Assembly: GCA_038531315.1 (NCBI GenBank)
Contig: JBCBBT010000001.1
Location: forward strand, 75,203 to 139,202
Source of the DNA: JAJFFW01 sp038531315
GTDB taxonomy: Bacteria > Pseudomonadota > Alphaproteobacteria > Caulobacterales > Parvularculaceae
DNA length: 64,000 nt
Reading direction: 5' to 3'
Under the pieces are notes generated by a model. That model saw nothing but the letters and a program-made list of their open reading frames with translations, made no database searches and had not been told where the DNA came from. The position numbers and the translations under genes were made by a program. This document shows, one piece after another, positions 40,790 to 50,254 of the stretch. Position 1 is the first letter of the stretch. Every line of letters begins with the position of its first letter.

Positions 40790-43700
40790 CTATTGTTCGG
40801 CCCTTTGACGCACGACCCGCCCGTAAAGGGCCGCGACCAGCGTCTCGGTTTCCACGATTTTTCTTTCAACTTCAATGACGTCGCTGCATGAGCAGGCTTG
40901 GCTCATGACATCGCTTAATGCAAGTCCCGCTCCCGCCGGCTCAAAAACGCCCCCAATGGCCGCCCGCGCGATCTGCATCACGGTCTGATAGAGCCGCCAG
41001 GCCCGGCGCAACAATGCAACATCCTCCGGCGGCAAGTCGGCCCCGACGGCCCGGCCGACCGGGTCGGCGACAGGATCGCCGGCAGGGTCCCCGCCATGGA
41101 CCGGGTCTGCAAGCGCCCCCCGTCGCAGATGGAAATACTGCAAAATGAACTCCAGATCGGTCAGCCCGCCATCGGCGTTTTTAAGGTCCCATACACTCAA
41201 AGGCTGTTTTGACGCCGCAAGCCGCAATCGCATGTCGTGGACAGCGCGGACGAGCGCGGTGTCGTCTCTGGAACAAGCGATTATAGCGTTAACGCGCGCC
41301 GCGAGCGCGTCTTCGAGGCCGCCCCCCGGCGCGGGCGCTGCAGCGTCGGCGCGCGCATGGCGCCCGCATCCAAGAGTTGTGACGATGCGCGCCTTGGTGA
41401 GGGCCATCACCTCCCACGTCCAGGCGTCTTTTTCGAAATAGGCCTCAAAGGCCGTCTTGCTGACCGCCGCCGGTCCGGCGCCGCCCGAGGGGCGCAGTTG
41501 CATGTCCACGTCGTAAAGCGCGCCCTCCTGCGTCGGGGCCGTCAGCGCTGTTACAAGCCGGCGCACGAGGCGGGTGAAATAAACGCTCGCGGTCAGCGGC
41601 TTGTCCCCATTTGAAACAGTCCCGCCGGACCCAGTGTCAGGCGCATCATAAACAAAAATCAGATCGATATCGGAAACGGCCGTCATTTGACGGGCGCCAA
41701 GCCGGCCCAAGGCGAGGATCGCCAACTCGCCGTCAATAGCGCCGTGCCGACGCTCCATCTCTGCGCGCGCCGCCGGCGCAATCGCCGTAATGACCGCGTC
41801 CGCAATATCGGTGAAGGCCGCCGCCGCCGCGGGCGCATCGATATCGCCGAGGACGAGCCGCGAGGCGATAAGGAATTTCTCATCATTGGCGAGCCGCCGC
41901 GCAGCATTCAACGCCGTCTCGAAATCGGGCGCGCCGGCAACCTCCTTGATAATCAGATGACGGAACGGTGCTTCGGTTTTCTCGCCGGCGCTGCGCCGCC
42001 AGCTCGCCTCGAGAACGGCCTCAACGAGATGGCGCCGCTGGGCGAGCCGCCGCGCCAGCGCCGGCGCAACCGTCACGATCCGCGTCAGGCGGTCGAAGAT
42101 CTCGGGGCTGTTTGCGAACAACGAAAAAATCTGTACGCCGGACGGCAATTTCGACAGGAACGCATCAAGCGCGATGAAGGCTTCATCGGGCGAGGCGGAT
42201 TTTGACAAACTCTCAAGAAGCCGCGGCGTAATTCTGGTCAATAACTCACGAGCTTTTGTGGTGCGCGTTGCACGCAAGCCCCCGGCATGCCAGCGCCGGA
42301 CCGTATCGCTAACCGTTTCGGGACGCTCAAAACCCATCTCGCGCAGGCTCGCCAGCGTGCGCGGGTCATGATCGACGCCGGTAAACGAAAGCGAGCCGTC
42401 CATCGCCGACAGACGCTCTTCTTCATTGAAGAGATCGGCGAAATGATCATGCACGCAGGCAAGCGTCCGGCGAGTATCAGCTTCAAAGTCGCGGACGTGT
42501 TGATAGCCGAGAAAAGCGCTGAGGCGTTCGACGCCTTCCGCGTTCGCGGGTATCGCATGGGTCTGTTGATCATTGATCATTTGAAGGCGGTGTTCAGTGC
42601 GACGCAAAAACTGATAGGCGCCGATCAAGTCATCATGCTGATCGGCGGCGACAGCGCCGGACGCCAATAATGAGGCCAGCGCCTCAGGCGTATTGGGGCT
42701 GCGCAACGCCGGGTTCTTGCCGCCCAGGATCAGCTGTTGCGTTTGCGCGAAAAATTCAATCTCCCGGATGCCGCCGGCGCCGGTCTTCAGATCATGGCCG
42801 GCAAATTCAATGCTCGCCCCGCCTTTTGACGCATGCACCTGGCGCTTGATTGAATGGATGTCCTCAAGCGCGGCAAAATCGAGATATTTGCGCCAGACAA
42901 ACGGTCTCAGCGTTTTAAGGAACGCCTCGCCAAGGGAACGGTCGCCGGCCGCCGCACGGGCGCGAATAAACGCCGCGCGCTCCCAGTTTTGTCCGTGGGC
43001 CTCATAATAGGCTTCGGCGGCGGCGACCGACACGGCGGCCGTCGAAGCGCCGGGATCTGGGCGAAGGCGCAGATCTGTCCTGAAAACATAGCCGTCGCGC
43101 GTTTGCGCAGCCATGATCTTCACAAGGCGTTTTGCGACATTGAGCGCGATTGCGCGCGCATTGCCGGCGAGCGCGGGCGCGTCCGGGTCATAAAGAACGA
43201 TCACGTCGATATCGCTTGAGTAATTGACCTCGCCGCCGCCGAGTTTGCCCATCGCGAGGATGGCGACGCCGCAGGCGACCTCCGGGTCTGAAGGGTCTGC
43301 GGGTGAAAATCCGTCCGCTTCGGCTGCGCGCAGCGCAGCGCGCATGGCGCCGGAAAGCGCGGCGTCAGCAAAGCCTGAAAACGCCTTTGCCGCCTCAAGA
43401 ACCGACCAGGCGCCGCTGATTTCGCCGAGGGCGGCGGTCAGCGCCGCAAGCGCCTTGGCGCGGCGAAGCCGGACCATCGCATCGTCGAGATCATTCTCCC
43501 CGCCCGATGCGCCTTGACCGGGCTCGTCATCGCAAAGCGCCATCGCACAAGCGGCGTCCATCGACTGTTGAAGCGGGGTCGTCAGCACGCCGACAATCGC
43601 ATCTCCCTGAGCGGCGATCAGGCGTGAAAGATAAGGTGAACACCCGCCAATGCCGGCGATCAGCCCGCTGATCGATGAAAAGGCTTCACGATCGGCTGGA

Positions 43701-43798
43701 AAATGCGCAGCCGCTGCGTCAACAAGACGGCGACCCGCCGCCGCATCGTAGGGCAGCGGCCAGGCGGTTGACGGATTTTGAAGCAACGGCGACGCCAT
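40790..43798 (-). CDS. glnE: Glutamine synthetase adenylyltransferase/deadenylylase
   Basis: 1,002 residues, the family's usual length. Two nucleotidyltransferase domains are present: GKLGGGEVNYSSDIDVIVLYD at about 187-207 and GRLGARQMTAVSDIDLIFVYD in the second half. Each keeps the DxD metal site (SDIDV and SDIDL). Linker helices match GlnE, which adenylylates glutamine synthetase when nitrogen is plentiful and removes AMP when it is scarce, under control of PII. Both domains look intact. It is transcribed alone. Confidence 0.95.
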   Translation of the reverse strand: MASPLLQNPSTAWPLPYDAAAGRRLVDAAAAHFPADREAFSSISGLIAGIGGCSPYLSRLIAAQGDAIVGVLTTPLQQSMDAACAMALCDDEPGQGASGGENDLDDAMVRLRRAKALAALTAALGEISGAWSVLEAAKAFSGFADAALSGAMRAALRAAEADGFSPADPSDPEVACGVAILAMGKLGGGEVNYSSDIDVIVLYDPDAPALAGNARAIALNVAKRLVKIMAAQTRDGYVFRTDLRLRPDPGASTAAVSVAAAEAYYEAHGQNWERAAFIRARAAAGDRSLGEAFLKTLRPFVWRKYLDFAALEDIHSIKRQVHASKGGASIEFAGHDLKTGAGGIREIEFFAQTQQLILGGKNPALRSPNTPEALASLLASGAVAADQHDDLIGAYQFLRRTEHRLQMINDQQTHAIPANAEGVERLSAFLGYQHVRDFEADTRRTLACVHDHFADLFNEEERLSAMDGSLSFTGVDHDPRTLASLREMGFERPETVSDTVRRWHAGGLRATRTTKARELLTRITPRLLESLSKSASPDEAFIALDAFLSKLPSGVQIFSLFANSPEIFDRLTRIVTVAPALARRLAQRRHLVEAVLEASWRRSAGEKTEAPFRHLIIKEVAGAPDFETALNAARRLANDEKFLIASRLVLGDIDAPAAAAAFTDIADAVITAIAPAARAEMERRHGAIDGELAILALGRLGARQMTAVSDIDLIFVYDAPDTGSGGTVSNGDKPLTASVYFTRLVRRLVTALTAPTQEGALYDVDMQLRPSGGAGPAAVSKTAFEAYFEKDAWTWEVMALTKARIVTTLGCGRHARADAAAPAPGGGLEDALAARVNAIIACSRDDTALVRAVHDMRLRLAASKQPLSVWDLKNADGGLTDLEFILQYFHLRRGALADPVHGGDPAGDPVADPVGRAVGADLPPEDVALLRRAWRLYQTVMQIARAAIGGVFEPAGAGLALSDVMSQACSCSDVIEVERKIVETETLVAALYGRVVRQRAEQ

Positions 43799-43903
43799 AA
43801 CCGACAGTCAACGACAATTGGCGTGCGGATTCAATCAGGCCGTCGCAGAGGATTTGATGGGGCTATCGTTGCGCGATTGGACGCGCATCGGCGTTTCTGG
43901 CGC

Positions 43904-43937
43904 AAAAAAGCCGCTCGCCGTTATCGGGCCAGCGGCT
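43904..43937 (-). terminator. Intrinsic terminator of the HU gene
   Basis: On the minus strand AGCCGCT (43937-43931) and AGCGGCT (43915-43909) pair, with an inner GCC/GGC, and are followed by six T. It lies 29 bases after the HU stop. Confidence 0.85.
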
Positions 43938-43966
43938 CTTTATTGAAAAAATACGGCGACCGCGCG

Positions 43967-44251
43967 TCAGCAGCCGGCGGCGTCTTTCAGATTGGATGAT
44001 GGACGGAACCGCAAGGAGCGCGACGCCTTGATTTTGATTTCCTCGCCAGTGCGCGGATTGCGTCCTTTGCGGGCGCCGCGCTTGGTAATCGTAAAGGTGC
44101 CGAAGGTGCCGATCTGGTACTTGCCTTCTTTTTTGTTGCGCTTGAGGCCGGCTTCGATTTCCCCGAAGACCAGTTCAACGACGCGTTTTGCTTCTGCGTT
44201 GGAAAGGTCGCCGGCTTCGGCGACGTTGGCGATGAATTCTGCTTTGCTCAT
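43967..44251 (-). CDS. HU-family DNA-binding protein
   Basis: 94 residues. MSKAEFIANVAEAGDLSNAEAKRVVELVF is the helical dimerisation part. FGTFTITKRGARKGRNPRTGEEIKIKA contains the beta-arm with the RxGRNPxTG signature that intercalates DNA. Length and composition suit a nucleoid-associated HU rather than IHF. It is flanked by its own terminator and by 238 bases of upstream DNA, so it is monocistronic. The C-terminus SNLKDAAGC ends in an unusual Cys. Confidence 0.95.
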   Translation of the reverse strand: MSKAEFIANVAEAGDLSNAEAKRVVELVFGEIEAGLKRNKKEGKYQIGTFGTFTITKRGARKGRNPRTGEEIKIKASRSLRFRPSSNLKDAAGC

Positions 44252-44489
44252 GATTTTGGTTCCCGATGGTTACGCGCGGATTATTGCTCCGCCTTCATCA
44301 GCCGATCAGCGTTTCGCCGAACGGCCTGTTGTGAAAAAGGACTGATTTCCACCGCGAGGCAAGGCGCTGTTCTTCAAAATCATCAAGTTTTTGCTGGGTT
44401 CTGGGGGAGCAGTCCGATTCGCCGGTCAGCACAACAAGGCGCCGCATGATCCGGTCGCCAATCTCGCTTTATTGAGCTGATTGATCAGC

Positions 44490-46025
44490 CTACCGCCCAT
44501 CGAACGACGGAAAGACGAGCGAGAGCTTCAGGCCGCGCAGCGCGCCGTCGTCGAGATCGCCAGAGGGCTGCGCGTCTTCGAGCGATAATTTGGCGCCGTG
44601 GGCGCGTGCGATCGCGCTGACAAGACTAAGCCCGAGCCCGGAGCCCGGCGTCGTCCGGCTCGTCTCAAGACGCACAAACCGGCGCAGGACCGCGCGGCGA
44701 TCCTGTTTCGGGATGCCGGGTCCGTCATCCGCGACGCTGAGGACCACCGCACCGGCGGCGTTCCGGCCGACCGAGATCACAATGTGCGAGCCGCCTTCGG
44801 CGTATTTGAGCGCATTGTCGAGCATGTTCGCCACCGCCTGCGAGATCAGCGCGCGCGAGCCCTTGACCGGCGGCGCCGGGTGGCTAACCAACGCGACCTC
44901 GAAGCCGGCTTCCTCGGCGGCCGGCTCATAAAGCTCGGCCAATTCTTCCGCGATGGCGACAACATCGACGGGCTCCATCACGCCCGCGCCCTCGCCCGAC
45001 TCGATTCGCGCGATCGACAACAGCGCGTTGAACGTCCCGATCATCCGTTCCGCGTCGGCAAGGGTCGCCTTCAGGAGGCGGTCTTTTTCCTCGCCGTCCG
45101 CTTCAATGGCGTCGGTCAGCCGGTTGCGGATGCGGGTCAGCGGCGAGCGCAGATCATGGGCGATGTTATCGGAAACCTCGCGCATGCCGCTCATCAGCCG
45201 CTCAATCTGGTCGAGCATGGCGTTCAGATTGACGGCGAGACTATCAAGCTCATCGCCGCCGCCGAAGGCCGCCACACGTTTTGTCAAATCGCCCCGACGC
45301 ACAGCCCGCGCCGTCCGGTTGACCGCATCAACGCGGCGCAGGAGCGTGCGCGCAAACAAGAGCCCGATGAGAATGCCGAGCAAGACGGTGGCGAGCGCCG
45401 CCTGTGCGATGACGCCGCGCAGGCGCTCGCGCAGCTGTTGGCGGTCGGAGATATCGCGGGCGACAAGAACAAGGAAGAAACTTTCCGCATCGGCTGACGC
45501 CTGAAAGCGCAGGATTTTGCCGCGCCCCTCGCGCTCATCGGTCGGCGAGGCCGCCACCGCGCTGAACGGCCCGATACTGTCGCCCGTCGCGGCGGCGCCG
45601 TCCGCAGCGCCGGCGATCGGCAGCGTCGGATCGACCCCGCCCACATCGCTCAACGGCCGGTCATAGGTGAAATTGAAAAAACCTTCATCCGCAGACAGAG
45701 CTTCTGGCGGCAAAGCCGAAAGATTGCCCGCGAGAACTGCGCCCGAAGGCGCTCTGATCAACAAATAAAGCCCGCCGCCGCGGGCCGCCGAGCGCTCGCG
45801 CATGGCGCGCCGCAATGCGCCGCCGCCGGATGCGGCGGTCTGCTGTGCGGCGAATATTTCGGCAAGCAACGTGATCTCGGCGTCAATCGCCGTGTCGGTC
45901 TGCTGCGCTGCGGCCCCGAACGTCGCCTGGTAGAGATAAGCGCCGAGCGCCGCGACGGCGCCCGCGAAAATAAAGACGTAGATAATCGTAAACCGGAACG
46001 AGGTGGTCCGGAGCAGGCGCAGCAT
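44490..46025 (-). CDS. Sensor histidine kinase of a two-component pair
   Basis: 511 residues. Membrane helices at about 13-34 and 199-221 bracket a periplasmic domain of about 165 residues. A HAMP domain follows, then HisKA with IAHDLRSPLTRIRNRL, and an ATPase domain with NMLDNALKYAEGG, DDGPGIP and GSGLGLSLV. The gene begins two bases after the stop of the OmpR-type regulator gene, forming an operon. The adjacent DegQ-type protease upstream suggests envelope stress as input, by analogy with CpxAR and RegB-type systems, but the periplasmic domain matches nothing specific. Confidence 0.92.
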   Translation of the reverse strand: MLRLLRTTSFRFTIIYVFIFAGAVAALGAYLYQATFGAAAQQTDTAIDAEITLLAEIFAAQQTAASGGGALRRAMRERSAARGGGLYLLIRAPSGAVLAGNLSALPPEALSADEGFFNFTYDRPLSDVGGVDPTLPIAGAADGAAATGDSIGPFSAVAASPTDEREGRGKILRFQASADAESFFLVLVARDISDRQQLRERLRGVIAQAALATVLLGILIGLLFARTLLRRVDAVNRTARAVRRGDLTKRVAAFGGGDELDSLAVNLNAMLDQIERLMSGMREVSDNIAHDLRSPLTRIRNRLTDAIEADGEEKDRLLKATLADAERMIGTFNALLSIARIESGEGAGVMEPVDVVAIAEELAELYEPAAEEAGFEVALVSHPAPPVKGSRALISQAVANMLDNALKYAEGGSHIVISVGRNAAGAVVLSVADDGPGIPKQDRRAVLRRFVRLETSRTTPGSGLGLSLVSAIARAHGAKLSLEDAQPSGDLDDGALRGLKLSLVFPSFDGR

Positions 46026-46027
46026 CT

Positions 46028-46714
46028 TTAATCGTCAGCGGAGATCGTATAGCCCGCGCCGCGAATGGTTTTCAGCAAAGGCTTGTCGAAATCCTTGTCA
46101 ATCTTCGACCGGAGCCGTGAGATGTGAACATCGATAACGTTCGTTTGCGGATCGAAGTGATACTCCCAGACATTTTCAAGAAGCATGGTCCGGGTCACGA
46201 CCTGACCGGCATGGCGCATTAAATATTCGAGCAACCGAAACTCGCGCGGCTGCAAGTCGATTTTCTTCGAGGCGCGGCGCACCGTGCGCGTGATGACGTC
46301 GATTTCAAGATCGCCGACCTCATAGCGCGTCGTGACGCCGCCGACCGAAGGGGTCGCCACCCGCCGGCCGAGCGCTTCAACGCGGGCGAGCAATTCCGGA
46401 AATGCATAAGGTTTGACGAGATAATCGTCGCCGCCCGCCTTCAGGCCTTTGACCCGGTCGTCAACCTCGCCAAGAGCGGACAAGAACAGGGCCGGCGTTG
46501 CGTCCTCTTCCTCGCGCCGGCGCGTCAACAACGAAAGCCCGTCCAGCTTCGGCAGCATGCGGTCGATGATGTAGGCGTCGTAATCGCCGGCCCCGGCCAT
46601 ATCGAGACCGGTCTCGCCGTCAAGCGCATGATCGACCACATGGCCGGCGTCGCGCAGCCCCTTGGCCAGAAACGCCGCGGCCTCGCCGTCATCTTCAATC
46701 ACCAGAATTCTCAA
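46028..46714 (-). CDS. OmpR-family response regulator
   Basis: 228 residues from a TTG at 46714. This unusual start is chosen because GGAGGA lies eight bases upstream and because the family begins with (M)RILVIEDD; an ATG at 46783 would add 23 unrelated residues. The receiver has the phosphate-accepting Asp51 in YIIDRMLPK and the Lys in YLVKPYAF. The winged-helix domain has DLQPREFRLLEYLMRH and VDVHISRLRSKID. It is cotranscribed with the kinase that follows. It likely activates promoters of envelope functions, perhaps the protease gene upstream. Confidence 0.92.
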   Translation of the reverse strand: MRILVIEDDGEAAAFLAKGLRDAGHVVDHALDGETGLDMAGAGDYDAYIIDRMLPKLDGLSLLTRRREEEDATPALFLSALGEVDDRVKGLKAGGDDYLVKPYAFPELLARVEALGRRVATPSVGGVTTRYEVGDLEIDVITRTVRRASKKIDLQPREFRLLEYLMRHAGQVVTRTMLLENVWEYHFDPQTNVIDVHISRLRSKIDKDFDKPLLKTIRGAGYTISADD

Positions 46715-46888
46715 GGCAAAATCCTCCCTGTTATCCCAGCCCGGCAGGCCCGCTCCAATCGCCGGCAGCGCCCGCCCAAACATCGTCGAGCGATAGCAGA
46801 CCCCAATGGTTTTACAGGATTAATTCAACGAAAGGAAAATACACTGGCGTCAAATCAACGAAAATTCGCGGTTTTCGAGATACAAGAT

Positions 46889-46926
46889 GCCCGCCACAGT
46901 CTGTTGGGGGGCAGACTGTAGCGGGC
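46889..46926 (-). other. Long stem-loop between the protease and regulator genes
   Basis: GCCCGC-C-ACAGTCTG pairs with CAGACTGT-A-GCGGGC (14 pairs, one mismatch), with a loop of G residues. It lies after the protease stop and before the regulator. No T run follows in either direction, so it is either a Rho-assisted end, a processing site or an operator. Confidence 0.5.
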
Positions 46927-47032
46927 GCTGGCCAGACGCCCTTTCGCCGAAAGCGCCTGACAAACAGGCTTCGTCCTCAGGACCGCGACCAACACCGCCC
47001 AACCCAAAGTTGGACGGCCGCGCACCCTGCGC

Positions 47033-48562
47033 CTATTCCGCGAGTTCGTCCAGTGGCAACGCGCCAATTCTTTTGACGCCGCCAACCTCGAGACGCAGGA
47101 CCAGCGCATCGCGTTTTTCTTTCACGCCGCTTTCGATTTTTGTTTGCAACGCAGAAACGCTGTTGATCGTTTGACCGTCCACCTTGGAGATCACGACGCC
47201 GGCGCTGAGGCCTGCTTCATCGGCGGGACTGCCCGGGCGCACAGCCGTCACGACAACGCCGTCAACGTCGTCTTCGATCCGGTACTGATCGCGCAGTTCA
47301 TCATCGAGCGCACTGACGCGCAGGCCGAGGTCTTCCGCCATCATATCGTCGCCGCCAAGGTCTTCATTGTCGTTGGAGGCGATGCTCGTCGCTTCGCGTT
47401 TGCCAAGCGTAACGTTGAGGACTTTTTCCTTGCCGTCGCGCACGACCTTGACCTTCGTCTTGGCCCCGGGCGGCAGCGCAGAGATTGACCGGGTCAAATC
47501 GCGTGAATTTTCAACCGTGTCGCCGTCCACCGAAACAATCAGATCGTCAGCCCGCAAGCCGCCTTTTTGCGCTGGCGTGCCGTCGATGACGTCGACGACG
47601 AGGGCGCCTTCGGTGTCGTCGAAGCTGAACGCTTTAGCGACATTTTCCGTTACGTCCTGAATTTGCACGCCGAGCCAGCCGCGCGTCACCGCACCGTTCT
47701 TGATCAACTGGTCCGTCGTTGACTTGGCGACTTTCGCCGGGATCGCAAAGCCGATCCCGACACTGCCGCCGGTAGTTGAATAGATTGCTGTATTGACGCC
47801 GACCACACGGCCTCGAAGGTCAAAGGTCGGGCCGCCGGAATTGCCCCGATTGATTGGCGCATCGACCTGAATAAAGTTCGTGAACTGACCGCCAGTCTCA
47901 CGGCCAATTGCGGAGACGATGCCGCTTGTCACGGTGCCGGAAAGGCCAAAGGGATTACCCACCGCAACAACCCAGTCGCCGACGCGCAGGTCGGCGTCTT
48001 CGGAAAACTCAACGAACGGATATTTGCCGGCGTCTTCGACTTTCAACACCGCAAGATCGGTTTCCGGATCGGCGCCGATGATTTTTGCGGCGACCTCATC
48101 GCCGTTATTGAGCCCGACGCGCACGCGCGTTGCGCCTTCGACGACGTGATTGTTGGTGACGATGTGTCCTTCACCGTCGATGAAGAAGCCCGAGCCCTGC
48201 GCCTGAAGGGTGCGCGAGCCGCCGCGGAAAGACTCGCGGTCGCCCCGGCCTGGCGCGCGATCGCGTCTGAGGCCGCGCTCGCCAAAACGGAACTGAAAGA
48301 ACTCTTCCAGCTCCGACGGCACGCGGGGCGCTTCGACTTCGCGTTCAACGAGGACGCTGACCACCGCCGGGCTCACATCTTCAACAAGGTCGGCGAACGA
48401 GAACGGCGCACCGCTCGATTGCGCGGCCCCGACCGGATCGGCGGGCGTCACTTTTTGTTCAGCAACCGCTGACGGCCCCATCATGGCGAGACCGGCGACA
48501 GTCAACGCGCCAGCAGCGGCGCCGGCGGCGAAAACCGCTTTGATCTGAGATTTTTTCTGCAT
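47033..48562 (-). CDS. degQ: DegQ/DegP-family periplasmic serine protease
   Basis: 509 residues from the ATG at 48562. A signal peptide (MQKKSQIKAVFAAGAAAGAL...) precedes a trypsin-like domain with the triad His139 (TNNHVV), Asp169 (TDLAVLKV) and Ser242 (GNSGG). Two PDZ domains follow: one around GGLRADDLIVSVDGD and one around PADEAGLSAGVVISKVDGQ. This is the HtrA/Do layout of periplasmic proteases that degrade misfolded proteins. It is upstream of, and in the same direction as, the two-component pair. An insertion rich in Arg lies between strand one and the catalytic His. Confidence 0.95.
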   Translation of the reverse strand: MQKKSQIKAVFAAGAAAGALTVAGLAMMGPSAVAEQKVTPADPVGAAQSSGAPFSFADLVEDVSPAVVSVLVEREVEAPRVPSELEEFFQFRFGERGLRRDRAPGRGDRESFRGGSRTLQAQGSGFFIDGEGHIVTNNHVVEGATRVRVGLNNGDEVAAKIIGADPETDLAVLKVEDAGKYPFVEFSEDADLRVGDWVVAVGNPFGLSGTVTSGIVSAIGRETGGQFTNFIQVDAPINRGNSGGPTFDLRGRVVGVNTAIYSTTGGSVGIGFAIPAKVAKSTTDQLIKNGAVTRGWLGVQIQDVTENVAKAFSFDDTEGALVVDVIDGTPAQKGGLRADDLIVSVDGDTVENSRDLTRSISALPPGAKTKVKVVRDGKEKVLNVTLGKREATSIASNDNEDLGGDDMMAEDLGLRVSALDDELRDQYRIEDDVDGVVVTAVRPGSPADEAGLSAGVVISKVDGQTINSVSALQTKIESGVKEKRDALVLRLEVGGVKRIGALPLDELAE

Positions 48563-48841
48563 GGATGATGTCGTTTTTCTGTTGGCGAATGATTGATCGG
48601 TCACTGGTTTTTTGGTTCGGCGAAAACTTATACGCAACGGATTTTCCTTACGTTCTGACGCCCCACGCCCGTTATTTTAGAACAGCCAAGATAGGCACTC
48701 CGCGGGGCCGCGAAAAGGCGCGCCGGCAAAGAAAAATTGGGCGATTTCGTGGTTTTTGGCGGGGCGAGGATTACAGCCTGTTCACAATCTGAAGATGAGC
48801 CCCCGGCCGGTTGAGCCGCCAGAAGAGGCGCAGCGCGCCGA

Positions 48842-50083
48842 TCAGAGCGGCTTCACGGGGGTTTGGTTCGGTCCGACGATCGTAACGGTCTCCGACAACA
48901 TGCGATGGACAGGACATTTGCCGGCGATTTCTTCAAGGCGCGCGCGTTGGGCCTCGTCGAGGGGGCCCTCGACAGCGACTGTTTTAACGAGGGTGCGCGC
49001 GACATGGGCGTCGGCGCCCTCGGCGCGCCGGACGGTGACGTCGGCCCCCTCGAGCGGCCATCCCTTGCGCGCGGCGTAGAGTCTCATCGTCATCGCCGAA
49101 CAGGCCGCAAGCGCGCCCTCAACGACGCGTGTCGGATTGGGCCCGAGATCGTCGCCGCCCTCCGCCGCCGCGCCGTCGATGACAAACGGATATCCGTCGA
49201 TCGACAGTTCCGTTGCGAGATGATGTCCCGCCATCAGACGCGCATGGGCGCCGTCCGCAAATGGCGCCAGCGCGCCGCCCGGGGCGGGCGCCGGCGCGTC
49301 ATCCGCCGCATCATCCGCTGCGTCATCCAGATACCGCGCTGACCAGGCGGCGACGATCTGCGCGGCATATTGTGCGTCCGCCTTGTCGCTCAGCAAGTGA
49401 TCGGCCGTATCAAGACTGACGAAACTTTTGGGGTGACGCGCCGCCATGAAGATTTCCGACGCGTTGGTAATCGCAACAGTGTTGTCGCGCGGCGCATGCA
49501 GGATTAACAGCGGCCGCGCCAGATCGCGGGCCGCCTCCAGAACGGTCTGATTTTCAAGATCGTCCAGAAACTGTTTCTTGATCGTGAACGGGCGGCCCGC
49601 GAGATTAACTTTGGCGATGCCGGCGCGCTCGATTTCCTCGCGTTTGTCGCCAAGTTGCAGAGCGACATGCGCCGCTTCCGCCGGAGCGCCGATCGTGGCC
49701 ACCCCTTCAATCTCAGGAATAAGACGCGCCGCCACGATCGCCGCGGCGCCGCCGAGAGAATGCCCGATCAGAATGCGCGGCGCCTCGAATTCGCGGCGCA
49801 GATAATCCGCCGCGCGGACGAGATCGTCGACATTGGACGAAAAATTCGTATTTGCGAAGTCGCCCTCTGATGAGCCGAGGCCGGTAAAGTCGAACCGCAG
49901 AACCGCAAAGCCCGACCGGCGCAGCGCGCGCGCAATCTCGCGCGCCGCCTTGATGTCCTTTGAGCAGGAAAAACAATGCGCAAACAGAGCAAATGCGCGC
50001 GGCGCGCCAGAAGGCAATTCGAGGGCGGCGGCGAGTTTGCCCTGCGCGCCGTCAAATTCGGTTTTCGTCGTCGTTCCTGACAC
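48842..50083 (-). CDS. Alpha/beta hydrolase-OsmC fusion
   Basis: 413 residues from a GTG at 50083, with GGAG six bases upstream; an ATG at 50110 has no such site. The first about 250 residues are an alpha/beta hydrolase with FAHCFSCSKD, the nucleophile Ser109 in GHSLGG, and HAPRDN and DTADHLL carrying Asp and His. An Asp/Ala-rich linker leads to an OsmC-like domain with the peroxidatic Cys in ALAACSAMTM and the second Cys in GKCPVHR. OsmC proteins reduce organic hydroperoxides. The joined enzyme may hydrolyse and reduce lipid peroxides. This fusion is known in other Proteobacteria; function is inferred. Confidence 0.9.
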   Translation of the reverse strand: MSGTTTKTEFDGAQGKLAAALELPSGAPRAFALFAHCFSCSKDIKAAREIARALRRSGFAVLRFDFTGLGSSEGDFANTNFSSNVDDLVRAADYLRREFEAPRILIGHSLGGAAAIVAARLIPEIEGVATIGAPAEAAHVALQLGDKREEIERAGIAKVNLAGRPFTIKKQFLDDLENQTVLEAARDLARPLLILHAPRDNTVAITNASEIFMAARHPKSFVSLDTADHLLSDKADAQYAAQIVAAWSARYLDDAADDAADDAPAPAPGGALAPFADGAHARLMAGHHLATELSIDGYPFVIDGAAAEGGDDLGPNPTRVVEGALAACSAMTMRLYAARKGWPLEGADVTVRRAEGADAHVARTLVKTVAVEGPLDEAQRARLEEIAGKCPVHRMLSETVTIVGPNQTPVKPL

Positions 50084-50254
50084 ATCAATCTCCGCTAAAA
50101 AAAACTGCATGCGCACAAATTAAAATCCCGCCGCGACATCTCAGCGGGTCGGTCGCTTTGCGAGCATCATTACAACTGCAAAACCGGGCCGCGCCCCGAC
50201 GGCGCCCGGACGATGCCCAGATGATGCCGAGACAATGCAAAGACGAGACAAGCT

